Assembly: GCA_934476025.1 (NCBI GenBank)
Contig: CAKSNI010000013.1
Span: 1-12,234 of the forward strand
From: an uncultured Eubacteriales bacterium
GTDB taxonomy: Bacteria > Bacillota > Clostridia > Oscillospirales > Acutalibacteraceae
Direction: 5' to 3'
DNA: 12,234 nucleotides
This document shows positions 1 to 6,726 of the stretch, piece by piece; within the stretch, counting starts at the first letter, position 1; the number at the start of each line of letters is the position of its first letter. The translations under genes and the position numbers were made by a program. Below the pieces are notes generated by a model, which saw only the letters and a list, made by a program, of their open reading frames with translations, ran no database searches and was not told the DNA's origin.

Positions 1-812
1 CTCTTGGGTATACCATGGTTTACGGAATTGCCAAAATGCTGAACTTTGCCCATGGAGATATTATCATGGTCGGCGGGTATACCATTTTTGTGGTTTTAAA
101 TCTGGTTGGGCAGCCGCTGGTTGCTATCGCGGCAGCGATTGTTTTTTGTCTGCTGCTCGGGATTACCATTGAAAAACTGGCTTATAAACCGCTGCGGGGG
201 GCTTCACCGCTGGCCGTCTTGATTACGGCGATCGGGGTCAGCTACCTTTTGCAGAGCCTGGCTCAGATTATTTTCGGTTCCGCTCCGAAAATGGTTATGA
301 TTTTCGAGCTCGGCACGGTGACGGTTGCCGGGCTGAAGATTCAGATTGCCACCCTGCTTACCCTGGCCTGCACGATTGTGGTCATGATTGCGCTCAGTCT
401 GTTTGTCAAATGCACCAAAATGGGGCGTGCCATGGTTGCCACTTCGGAGGACCGTGATGCAACTCAGCTGATGGGCATCAATGTGAATAAGGTCATCACC
501 GTGACCTTTGCCATCGGTTCGGCCCTGGCTGGTGTTGCCGGATTCTTTTATTTGCTGAAATCTCCCAGCCTTTCCAACACCTTCGGCTCCATGCCCGGAA
601 TCAAAGCCTTTACGGCGGCGGTTATCGGGGGGATCGGTTCGATCCCCGGAGCGATGCTCGGCGGAATTTTGCTCGGCATCGTGGAATGCTTCTCTTACAG
701 TGTTCCGGCCATTGCCTCTTATACCGATGCCATTGAATTTTTGATCCTGATTGTCATTCTGCTCGTGAAACCGACCGGAATCCTCGGGAAAGTACGGAAG
801 GAGAAAGTGTAA
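1..812 (+). CDS. livH: Branched-chain amino-acid ABC transporter permease LivH (5' end missing)
   Basis: This is one of the two membrane permeases of a LivFGHMJ-type importer that takes up leucine, isoleucine and valine. The reading frame is open to the left edge: the codons before the first visible ATG (position 15) read Leu-Gly-Tyr-Thr, which fits the usual LivH N-terminal motif, so the true start lies upstream and ATG15 is internal. Visible hallmarks, numbered from ATG15, are NFAHGD at residues 10-15, the ATPase-docking (EAA-like) loop with GRAMVATSEDRDA at about 138-149 followed by LMGINV, and the glycine-rich VIGGIGSIPGAMLGG stretch at about 203-217. Several hydrophobic spans run along the protein. 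Its TAA stop shares its last base with the ATG of livM, implying translational coupling. Family assignment is secure; exact substrate preference (branched-chain versus other amino acids) cannot be read from the permease. Confidence 0.95.
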   Translation, partial: LGYTMVYGIAKMLNFAHGDIIMVGGYTIFVVLNLVGQPLVAIAAAIVFCLLLGITIEKLAYKPLRGASPLAVLITAIGVSYLLQSLAQIIFGSAPKMVMIFELGTVTVAGLKIQIATLLTLACTIVVMIALSLFVKCTKMGRAMVATSEDRDATQLMGINVNKVITVTFAIGSALAGVAGFFYLLKSPSLSNTFGSMPGIKAFTAAVIGGIGSIPGAMLGGILLGIVECFSYSVPAIASYTDAIEFLILIVILLVKPTGILGKVRKEKV

Positions 813-1984
813 TGCAAATGAGTAAGCTTTTGAAATCCGTCAAATGGAAACACTACATCAATTATATTGTCATTGCCATCATCGGCGTCTTTTTAACCGT
901 TCAGACCATGACATCCGGGTTGGAAAAATCCACCGTTTACCTGGTTGAAAAAATCACCATTGCCGTGATTTTGGCGGTTTCGCTGAACCTGGTGGTCGGC
1001 TTTTTGGGAGAACTTTCCCTCGGTCATGCCGGATTTATGTGCGTGGGCGCTTATCTCGGCGGGAAATGCTCGGCTATGCTCAAAGACGCGTTGGGTGTCG
1101 GCCCGCTGAACCTGATTATCTCTCTGTTGGTCGGCGGCGCTATCGCGGCCCTGTGCGGTCTGGTTATCGGCCTTCCGGCTTTGCGGCTGAAGGGCGACTA
1201 TCTGGCCATCGTTACCCTCGGCTTCGGGGAAATCGTGAAGTCGATTTTCCAGAATACCAGCACCGAAACCTTTGGCGGCGCTCTGGGGCTGGATACCCCC
1301 CGGTACGATAAAGAACACCTGTTTATCTTTGCTTTTGTACTGGTTCTCATTACCCTGGCGGTCATTCAGAACCTGATGCGTTCCAAACACGGGCGGGCTA
1401 TTACCTCGATCCGTGATAACGAAATCGCTGCCCGGGCCACCGGCATCAATGTAACCCGCTATAAACTGATGGCGTTTATGGTTTCGGCTTTCTTTGCCGG
1501 AATCGCCGGGGTTCTGTACAGCTTTTCCAACTATAAAATTCAGAGTTCGAAATTCGGTTACAACTATTCCATTGAAATCCTGGTTATGGTGGTTCTCGGC
1601 GGAATCGGTTCCATCAACGGTTCCATCATTGCCGCTACCCTGATCACCATCATCAATACCAAACTGGCGACCCTGCTGACCGGCAACCTGGCGGTATTGC
1701 AGAACCTGTTCTATGCGCTGATTTTGATTCTGATTGTTATTTACGGAAACGCTCCGGCCCTCAAAGGGTTCCGGGAAAAACACGATATCCGTAAAAAACT
1801 GGATCATCGTTCCCGCAAAACCAACCCGGCGGTTATTCGGGATGATACGGTAAAATGGGCACAAATCCCGACCAAAATCCCGATGAATGAAATCTTTACG
1901 GCGGATGTCACCTCGCCGGAAAGCACCCTTAATCCCGATAAGAAATCGGACGAACCGGAGAAGGAGGACGAGAATCATGGCTGA
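812..1984 (+). CDS. livM: Branched-chain amino-acid ABC transporter permease LivM with C-terminal tail
   Basis: This is the second permease of the importer, pairing with LivH in the membrane. The start ATG overlaps the livH stop (TAATG). A second ATG two codons later is possible. Diagnostic motifs are LNLVVGFLGELSLGHAGF at about residues 58-75, LRLKGDYLAIVTLGFGEI at about 124-141, the ATPase-docking loop with GRAITSIRDNEIAARATGINV at about 194-214, and VLGGIGSINGS at about 261-271. The last hydrophobic span ends near residue 311. After it comes a soluble tail of roughly 70-75 residues, basic at first (RKKLDHRSRK) and strongly acidic at the end (EPEKEDE). As I recall the family, LivM usually stops shortly after this last span, so the tail is longer than expected. 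The final codons overlap the ribosome binding site and first bases of livG. Confidence 0.95.
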   Translation: MQMSKLLKSVKWKHYINYIVIAIIGVFLTVQTMTSGLEKSTVYLVEKITIAVILAVSLNLVVGFLGELSLGHAGFMCVGAYLGGKCSAMLKDALGVGPLNLIISLLVGGAIAALCGLVIGLPALRLKGDYLAIVTLGFGEIVKSIFQNTSTETFGGALGLDTPRYDKEHLFIFAFVLVLITLAVIQNLMRSKHGRAITSIRDNEIAARATGINVTRYKLMAFMVSAFFAGIAGVLYSFSNYKIQSSKFGYNYSIEILVMVVLGGIGSINGSIIAATLITIINTKLATLLTGNLAVLQNLFYALILILIVIYGNAPALKGFREKHDIRKKLDHRSRKTNPAVIRDDTVKWAQIPTKIPMNEIFTADVTSPESTLNPDKKSDEPEKEDENHG

Positions 1985-2747
1985 TTATGTTTTGGAAACC
2001 GTCGATCTCGGAATTTCCTTCGGCGGGCTGAAAGCGGTACAGAATGTCAATCTGCAAATCAAGAAGAACGAGATTTACGGATTGGTCGGTCCGAACGGCG
2101 CCGGTAAAACCACCGTCTTTAATATGCTGACCGGGGTTTATCTTCCCACAACCGGAACCTTTTTGCTGGACGGGGAGGATCTTCGCGGAAAATCTCAGGA
2201 AAAAATCAATCATAAGGGAATCGCCCGTACATTCCAGAATATCCGTCTGTTCAATAACATGAGCGTGATTCGGAATGTTATGGTCGGGCTGTCCAACCGT
2301 CCGGAATATCATTGCGGTTTTCTGACTTCGGTTCTGCGTCTGCCCCGTCATTTCAAGGTGGAAAAGGCCATGCGGGCAAAGGCTAAAGAAATTCTGCGGA
2401 TTTTTGATCTCGAAGAGGAACGCAACAATCTTTCCTGCAATCTTCCTTACGGGAAACAGCGGAAATTGGAAATTGCCCGTGCGCTTGCCACCAATCCGAA
2501 GCTGCTGCTGTTGGATGAACCGGCGGCCGGCATGAACCCCAATGAAACCGCCGACTTGATGGAAACCATCCGTTTGATCCGGGACAAATTCGATATGACG
2601 ATTCTGTTGATTGAACACGATATGAAATTCGTTTCCGGGCTTTGTGACCGGGTAACGGTTCTGAACTTCGGAACGGTTCTGGCACAGGGCGAAACCAAGG
2701 CGGCTCTGAGTGATCCGGAAGTCATCAAGGCCTACATTGGAGGGTAA
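1977..2747 (+). CDS. livG: Branched-chain amino-acid ABC transporter ATP-binding protein LivG
   Basis: This cytoplasmic ATPase subunit powers LivH/LivM. I place the start at ATG 1977, which is preceded by a strong AGGAGG about 10 nt upstream and gives the family-typical opening MADYVLE; the frame is open further upstream but would add 30 arginine-rich residues with no family resemblance. The start overlaps the end of livM by 8 nt. The protein is 256 residues. Walker A is GPNGAGKT at 38-45, the Q-loop glutamine is at 87 in RTFQNIRLF, and the signature is LPYGKQRKLEIARAL at 156-170, the LivG-type variant of LSGGQ. Walker B is LLLLDEP at about 176-182 and the switch histidine is at 214 (LIEHDM). 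The C-terminal PEVIKAYIGG ending is also characteristic. Confidence 0.96.
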   Translation: MADYVLETVDLGISFGGLKAVQNVNLQIKKNEIYGLVGPNGAGKTTVFNMLTGVYLPTTGTFLLDGEDLRGKSQEKINHKGIARTFQNIRLFNNMSVIRNVMVGLSNRPEYHCGFLTSVLRLPRHFKVEKAMRAKAKEILRIFDLEEERNNLSCNLPYGKQRKLEIARALATNPKLLLLDEPAAGMNPNETADLMETIRLIRDKFDMTILLIEHDMKFVSGLCDRVTVLNFGTVLAQGETKAALSDPEVIKAYIGG

Positions 2748-2750
2748 GAA

Positions 2751-3461
2751 ATGGCACTGCTTGAAGTTAAAGATCTGAAAGTTTATTATGGCGTTATCCA
2801 GGCTTTGAAGGGAATCAGCTTTGAAGTTCATGAAGGAGAAATCGTCACACTGATCGGTGCCAACGGTGCCGGAAAAACCACTACCATGCATAGCGTTATC
2901 GGGCTGCTTCCTCCCCGGGAAGGCCATGTTCTGTATAACGGGCAGGATATTACCCGGTTGCCGTGTCATAAAATCGTGAATCTCGGAATGTCACAGGTCC
3001 CCGAGGGACGCCATGTTTTTCAGGAACTGACGGTTTATGACAACCTGCTGATGGGTGCTTTCGGCCAAAAGGATAAAAAGGTCATCAAAGAGGATATCGA
3101 AAAGATTTATGTCCGTTTCCCCCGGTTGGGCGAACGCAAAAACCAGGTAGCCGGAACCCTCTCCGGCGGCGAACAGCAGATGCTCGCCATGGGCCGCGCT
3201 ATGATGAGCCACCCGCGTCTTTTGATGTTGGATGAACCGTCGATGGGTCTTTCTCCGCTGCTGGTGGACGAAGTGTTCGAAATTATCAAGGAGTATAACC
3301 GGGAAGGCACCACCATTTTGCTGGTGGAACAGAACGCCGGAAAATCCCTGGCCATCTCCGATCGTGCTTATGTACTTGAAAACGGACGCATTGTTCTGAC
3401 GGGCACCGGCGAGGAATTGATGCAAAGTGAAGAGGTTCGCAAAGCCTACCTCGGCGGATGA
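2751..3461 (+). CDS. livF: Branched-chain amino-acid ABC transporter ATP-binding protein LivF
   Basis: This is the second ATPase of the importer, expected to pair with LivG under the permeases. It starts 3 nt after the livG stop, with a GGAGGG ribosome binding site made by the last livG codons. It has 236 residues, the usual family size. Walker A is GANGAGKT at 36-43 and the Q-loop region reads MSQVPEGRHVFQELTV at about 80-95. The signature is LSGGEQQ at 137-143, and Walker B is LLMLDEPSMGLSP at about 157-169. The position of the switch histidine is a glutamine (LLVEQN, Q194), which is the normal LivF variant and not a defect. The ending VRKAYLGG is typical. No further liv gene follows; the next 260 bp hold hairpins and a terminator, so this is the last gene of the operon. 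Confidence 0.96.
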   Translation: MALLEVKDLKVYYGVIQALKGISFEVHEGEIVTLIGANGAGKTTTMHSVIGLLPPREGHVLYNGQDITRLPCHKIVNLGMSQVPEGRHVFQELTVYDNLLMGAFGQKDKKVIKEDIEKIYVRFPRLGERKNQVAGTLSGGEQQMLAMGRAMMSHPRLLMLDEPSMGLSPLLVDEVFEIIKEYNREGTTILLVEQNAGKSLAISDRAYVLENGRIVLTGTGEELMQSEEVRKAYLGG

Positions 3462-3690
3462 GAACCCTTGCTATTCAACACGCTCCCCTACGGGAATGCC
3501 GTTCGCTCGAAAATCAGAGATTTTCGAGCAGCTCTCTATCCCCGCCAATACCACCCCAGCGTCCTTGAAAAACCGCTTATTCAGCGGTTTTTCGCTTACA
3601 AGGTGTTTTTTTGCCGCACCGGTCAGCAAAAAAACGAAAAAAGCGGCGTTACCGCCGCAAAAACAGAATTTAGGGTTGATCGACAGACTG
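3462..3690. repeat. Gene-free stretch with four stacked inverted repeats
   Basis: There is no convincing gene between livF and the terminator at 3691. The stretch holds four perfect inverted repeats in a row. They are 11 bp at 3505-3515/3519-3529 (GCTCGAAAATC, 3-nt loop); 11 bp at 3567-3577/3583-3593 (core AACCGCT/AGCGGTT, ending in a T run); 10 bp at 3605-3614/3626-3635 (GTTTTTTTGC/GCAAAAAAAC); and 6 bp at 3643-3648/3653-3658 (GCGGCG/CGCCGC). The density suggests a dispersed intergenic repeat or a compound terminator region, but I cannot tell which from one copy. Confidence 0.6.
3567..3593 (+). terminator. Possible first intrinsic terminator after livF
   Basis: An 11-bp perfect stem with a 5-nt loop (TATTC) lies about 105 nt after the livF stop. 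The descending arm ends in a run of five T's, and the ascending arm begins with the matching A's, so the T run is partly inside the stem. This could end liv transcription, with the stronger hairpin at 3691 as backup. The GC core is only about five pairs, so efficiency is uncertain. Confidence 0.5.
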
Positions 3691-3724
3691 AACAGGAACC
3701 GAATTTTCGGTTCCTGTTTTTGTT
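3691..3724 (+). terminator. Strong intrinsic terminator of the liv operon
   Basis: A 12-bp perfect stem (AACAGGAACCGA / TCGGTTCCTGTT) with a 4-nt loop is followed by a T-rich tract (TTTTTGTTT counting the last stem bases). It lies about 230 nt after livF and only 9 nt before the -35 box of the next promoter, so it would insulate the sigma-factor cluster from liv transcription. Confidence 0.85.
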
Positions 3725-3732
3725 TCGCGTGA

Positions 3733-3761
3733 TTGACAAAGAATTCAAAATCCACTATAAT
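3733..3761 (+). promoter_or_regulatory. Consensus sigma-A promoter for the sigma-factor cluster
   Basis: TTGACA at 3733-3738 and TATAAT at 3756-3761 are separated by exactly 17 nt, a perfect match to the housekeeping consensus in both boxes and spacing. The expected start of transcription is near 3768. The first downstream gene on this strand with a strong ribosome binding site is the sigma factor at 4223, giving a leader of about 455 nt. A full-consensus promoter implies high basal transcription unless it is limited by a repressor or by events in the leader. Confidence 0.85.
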
Positions 3762-3778
3762 AAACGAAAAGAATCCGA

Positions 3779-3841
3779 AGTTTTTTCGAAAAGGAAAAAT
3801 TTTTAAATTTTTTTCTCTTTTTTAAAACCTTTTTCCGTTTT
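3779..3841 (+). other. AT-rich leader tract with a potential hairpin
   Basis: Just after the predicted transcription start lies a tract of about 60 nt made almost only of A and T, sharply different from the GC-rich sequence on either side. A purine-rich arm around 3788-3799 (GAAAAGGAAAAA) can pair with the pyrimidine-rich TTTTTCC plus GTTTTG around 3832-3841, leaving a single-base bulge. Several T runs lie inside. It could slow or end transcription early (attenuation), form a stem protecting the leader, or simply be a bent DNA segment. The sequence alone does not decide. Confidence 0.3.
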
Positions 3842-3989
3842 GCCGCGTCTTAGCTTATGAAAGGGGCCAAAGCGGGAAGGAAAGCGGCCAAACATTTTGG
3901 TCGCGAAAGGCACAACCGATCACCCGTTTTGCGGCATACCCTTTCCAAAAACCGGTAAAAGGCCGGCGCAGAAAGGAACGGGCAGCAGG

Positions 3990-4136
3990 ATGGAGCCTTT
4001 TGCGAAAGCGATCAAAGAAGCCTTGGCAGAAAGTTTCAGACAATCTGCCTGCGGCAAGCGGGCGGCCCGCCGGCTGCTGCAAAAAATTTTGCTTGCGCTG
4101 CGAAAAAAACGGCGCCGGCAAAATCGCGGAAAATAA
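3990..4136 (+). CDS. Possible small ORF, 48-residue highly basic helical peptide
   Basis: This is a candidate only. An ATG at 3990 opens a 48-codon frame ending at TAA 4134-4136, in the leader of the sigma-factor gene. The predicted peptide starts MEPFAKAIKEALAESF and ends in a strongly basic segment (LRKKRRRQNRGK). About 16 Lys/Arg stand against 3 Glu, and the pattern looks like an amphipathic helix with no membrane span. Codons resemble those of the neighbouring genes. Against it: there is no well-spaced ribosome binding site (AAGGA lies about 12 nt upstream, AGG directly abuts the ATG), and GC-rich leaders often yield chance Ala/Arg-rich frames. The same frame is open upstream to a TTG at 3897. 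If real it could be a leader peptide controlling the sigma gene, which begins 86 nt later. I recognise no family. Confidence 0.25.
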   Translation: MEPFAKAIKEALAESFRQSACGKRAARRLLQKILLALRKKRRRQNRGK

Positions 4137-4222
4137 GAATGGACCAGGGGAATTCGGTGTGCAAATTCCATTTTGCGTCAACCGAAACGGCAACCTTTTT
4201 GGGGGGAAAGAGGAGGAAACGC

Positions 4223-5719
4223 ATGGTGAATATTATGCTGATCAATCAGGCAATGAGCGGCGATGAGGACGCCATCAGCCAGATTTATTACGAAACCTAT
4301 CAAAAGGTTTACGGAATTGCCGTTCGGATGACCGGAAAACCCGAGGACGCTCAGGATATTTTGCAGGAATCCTATCTGACGGCCTTTTCCCGGCTTGGGG
4401 AATTGCAGAACGCCAACCGGTTTGAGGCCTGGCTTTGCCAGATTGTTGCCAACCGTTGCCGGGACTTTATCCGAAGGAAAAAGCCGCTGATGTTTTCGGA
4501 TCTTTCCGAAGAACAGCGGGAACAGCTGGAAAATCTGCCGGATGAAAACGAAGTCTATTCTCCGCAGGATTCGTTGGATGTCAGCGAACAAAAACGGTGG
4601 ATAAACGAAATATTGGACGGCCTGCCGGAGGATCAGCGGCTGTGCGTGCTGATGTATTACGGTGCCGATCTGAAAATCCGGGAGATTGCCGAAGCGCTGC
4701 TGGTGAGCGAAAACACCGTGAAAAGCCGTTTAAGCTATGCCAAAAAGAAAATCTGCGCACAGGCAAAGGAAAGCGAAAAATCGGGGCTGGTGCTTCCGGC
4801 AGCGGTTTTCCCGTTCCTGCGGTATGTCCTTGGAAAAACGGAAACCCGGGTACCGTCCTGTTCCCCGCTTCTCCAACAGATTCAAACCGTCCCTGCACCG
4901 GGGGGAGCCGCGGCGAACGGATCGCCTCTTTCTTCCGCCGGGCCGGCGGACAGCGGATCAGCATCGGCCGGGAATCTTTCGCCCGCAGTGCCTGAAGCAA
5001 CTTCGCAATCCGTTGTGAATGCCGGGGCGCAAAATGCCGCGGCAGCAACACAACAGAGTCCCCCCGGGGGATTCCTGTCAGCGGCACAGCAGGCAGTTCC
5101 CGGTGCGGCTCAGGCCGTCGGGGCGGCCGAACCGGCCACTTCGATGGTGGGGGCAGTCGGAAAGGCTGCGGCGGCCGGCGTCAAAAAAGCCGGGAAACAC
5201 CTGGCTCTTAAAATCGTAGCCTTCATTTTGGCGGTTTCGGTGGCTTCCACCGCGGCGGTTGCTGTTTTCAAACCCGAATGGCTTTATCCGGTGGATTTTC
5301 TGGGCCTTATGACACCCGGCCCGGTACAAACACTGGAAAAACTGGAAGAAGCCTTTGGGGAATATGACACCGCGGCCATTCTGGAATGTTGTGAACCGCA
5401 GGTGCAGGCTTACTGCAAAGCCAACGGAGAATTTGCCAATATCGCCAGTTCCGCACTACTTGGTTTTTCGGCGGATTACGGCGTTTTGTCTTCATTTTTA
5501 CTGGCGGCAACCGGGTTGCAGGTGCATTTTGATGTGCTTTCCTGCGATATAAGCGGGGACACCGCCACCCTGCAGACCAATGTGACCGTTACCCTCCACG
5601 GAAGCAAGGAAACCGAAGAATGCACCATCGGAATGGTGAAAATCGGCAAAAAGTGGTATATTTCGGCCGAAACGCTCGGAATTGATCCGCAGGATCTGAG
5701 CAGCGGTCTATTCGGCTGA
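4223..5719 (+). CDS. ECF-type sigma factor fused to a membrane span and extracytoplasmic domain
   Basis: This is a predicted RNA polymerase sigma factor anchored in the membrane. I choose ATG 4223 because AGGAGG sits 6 nt before it (4211-4216); the frame is open to an ATG at 4139, but the extra 28 residues are not sigma-like. The protein is 498 residues, far longer than a usual ECF sigma of about 160-200. Region 2 spans about 17-88, with GKPEDAQDILQESYLTAF and FEAWLCQIVANRCRDFIRRKK for core binding and -10 recognition. Region 4 spans about 130-180, with LPEDQRLCVLMYYG, the helix-turn-helix IREIAEALLVSENTVKSRL and a basic end. An Ala/Pro/Ser/Gly-rich linker (about 210-325) leads to one hydrophobic span (about 328-348, KIVAFILAVSVAS). 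The roughly 145 external residues begin PGPVQTLEKLEEAF and end in a KIGKKWYIS strand, like NTF2-like/DUF4878 domains. No separate anti-sigma gene is visible; the tether may take its place. Targets are unknown. Confidence 0.85.
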   Translation: MVNIMLINQAMSGDEDAISQIYYETYQKVYGIAVRMTGKPEDAQDILQESYLTAFSRLGELQNANRFEAWLCQIVANRCRDFIRRKKPLMFSDLSEEQREQLENLPDENEVYSPQDSLDVSEQKRWINEILDGLPEDQRLCVLMYYGADLKIREIAEALLVSENTVKSRLSYAKKKICAQAKESEKSGLVLPAAVFPFLRYVLGKTETRVPSCSPLLQQIQTVPAPGGAAANGSPLSSAGPADSGSASAGNLSPAVPEATSQSVVNAGAQNAAAATQQSPPGGFLSAAQQAVPGAAQAVGAAEPATSMVGAVGKAAAAGVKKAGKHLALKIVAFILAVSVASTAAVAVFKPEWLYPVDFLGLMTPGPVQTLEKLEEAFGEYDTAAILECCEPQVQAYCKANGEFANIASSALLGFSADYGVLSSFLLAATGLQVHFDVLSCDISGDTATLQTNVTVTLHGSKETEECTIGMVKIGKKWYISAETLGIDPQDLSSGLFG

Positions 5720-5856
5720 AAAAAACAGTATGGTATGACAGATAACGGAACCAATGGTTCCGGGGCCGGGAAAACTTCCTTGACCGAAAGTTTTCCATCC
5801 GGCGGAAATGATAAAAAACCACCGGTTTTCCGGGGGAAATAATAGGAGGAAATTCT
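5720..5856 (+). promoter_or_regulatory. Intergenic leader with hairpins between the sigma gene and the zinc-ribbon gene
   Basis: This 137-bp gap carries GGAACC-AAT-GGTTCC near its start, then a 9-bp perfect inverted repeat (GGAAAACTT 5769-5777, AAGTTTTCC 5788-5796) with a 10-nt loop, then AAAACC-ACC-GGTTTT near 5816-5830. None is followed by a clear T run, so they do not look like a full terminator. I found no convincing -35/-10 pair. They may be RNA processing or stability elements that set different expression for the sigma factor and the downstream genes. The gap ends in AGGAGG (5844-5849) before the next start. Confidence 0.35.
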
Positions 5857-6699
5857 ATGTTCTGTGAAAAATGCGGAAATCAACTTCCGGAGGGAGCAAC
5901 CTTCTGCAGCCAATGCGGCGCAAGGGTTGCAACCGAAAACACCCAGACGGCCCAATCGGTTCCGGAAGCTCCGGTTGTTCCGGCAGCACCGGCACCGGCA
6001 GCAGCGCCGGCAGCGGCACCGGCTCAAAATCCAATGATTGCCCGGATGCTTTCGTCCCTTCGCTCCTTCTTTTCAACGGGGGTAACCCGGGAACTGAAGG
6101 ATACGGCCCAGAGTCAGACGCATGAATGGGCCATTTTCCTGGCGGCCTATCTGATCGGGTTTGCCCTGATGGTTCCGGTCAATCTCAAAGAAGCGGCCTC
6201 GAAAATTTCGATGGTCGGTTCCTATGCGGCTTCGGCTATTCCGTTCGGATCCTTCTTCGGGCTCAGCCTGTTGGTGGCGGTGATTGCCAATGCGGCTCTG
6301 GTGTTTGGCACCTATTTCCAGATCCGGGTACTGCATCGCCGCAATGTGTCGCTGATTTCCGTGCTGAACACGGTGGAATATGCCTCTCTGCCGGTGATTT
6401 TTGCCTTTTTCGCCAATCTGCTGTTGGGCCTCATTTGGACCCCGCTGACCACCGTTGTTCTGCTGACGGCGGTTTTGATGCAGGTGATTCTTCTGTATGT
6501 CGGTCTGCAAAAACTGGCAAAGTTGGAAAAGTCGCCGTTTTACGGTTTTTCTCTGGTGCTGTTGGTGCAGATTTCCATCATTCTCGGGCTGGCTTTTGTT
6601 TGTTATAAAGCCGGTTTCCAGGCGGTGGTGTCGGATCTGGTCAGCAGTTCGATGAAGAGTCTTGGCGGCATGCTCGGTGGAAAGTCCGGGTTGTTCTGA
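5857..6699 (+). CDS. Zinc-ribbon, Yip1-like multi-pass membrane protein
   Basis: The 280-residue product begins with a zinc ribbon (MFCEKCGNQL, then FCSQCGA: cysteines 3, 6, 17 and 20), which would face the cytoplasm. An Ala/Pro-rich linker follows at about 36-57 (APAPAAAPAAAPAQ). The rest is a membrane domain with about five hydrophobic segments near 91-107, 131-152, 167-191, 194-216 and 229-250. The arrangement matches zinc-ribbon proteins with a Yip1-like domain that are common in clostridia; their biochemical role is not established. AGGAGG lies 7 nt before the ATG. The next gene starts only 27 nt after this stop, so the two are co-transcribed. Its place after a membrane-tethered sigma factor suggests a part in the same envelope-associated system, but direct contact is an inference. 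Confidence 0.75.
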   Translation: MFCEKCGNQLPEGATFCSQCGARVATENTQTAQSVPEAPVVPAAPAPAAAPAAAPAQNPMIARMLSSLRSFFSTGVTRELKDTAQSQTHEWAIFLAAYLIGFALMVPVNLKEAASKISMVGSYAASAIPFGSFFGLSLLVAVIANAALVFGTYFQIRVLHRRNVSLISVLNTVEYASLPVIFAFFANLLLGLIWTPLTTVVLLTAVLMQVILLYVGLQKLAKLEKSPFYGFSLVLLVQISIILGLAFVCYKAGFQAVVSDLVSSSMKSLGGMLGGKSGLF

Positions 6700-6726
6700 A
6701 TGGAAAAGAATTGCGGAGGTAGTGGG

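Noticed and set aside
893..1978. Long open frame (361 codons) on the minus strand opposite livM
   Set aside because: It lies wholly antisense to a gene with clear family motifs and its product is Gln/Asn/Gly/Arg-rich without a recognisable domain. Long antisense frames are common opposite such genes.
1929..2969. Long open frame (346 codons) on the minus strand opposite livG and the start of livF
   Set aside because: Antisense shadow of two well-supported ATPase genes; the product shows no domain and is of unlikely composition.
3300..3330. Gln in place of the switch-region His in LivF as a possible defect
   Set aside because: VEQN at this position is the normal LivF form, so it does not indicate an inactive ATPase.
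3468..3806. Plus-strand open frame after livF
   Set aside because: It runs straight through the hairpins, the terminator and the consensus promoter, has no ribosome binding site and no family resemblance.
3868..3892. Resemblance of GGGAAGGAAAGCGGCC to the conserved loop of signal recognition particle RNA
   Set aside because: The match is short and the flanking SRP helix sequences (the paired CAGG side and the GCAG bulge) are missing, so it is probably chance.
3857..3958. 33-codon basic ORF starting at ATG 3857
   Set aside because: No ribosome binding site upstream and no protein-like pattern beyond high Lys/Arg content.
3855..4193. Minus-strand frame of 112 codons in the sigma leader
   Set aside because: No ribosome binding site or domain; it overlaps the GC-rich leader, where frames stay open by chance. 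The minus-oriented hairpin at 3643-3658 could end such a transcript, but that is not enough support.
5780..5815. TTGACC followed by GATAAA before the zinc-ribbon gene as a promoter
   Set aside because: The spacing is about 24 nt, too long for a sigma-A promoter, and the -35-like box lies inside the loop of a hairpin.
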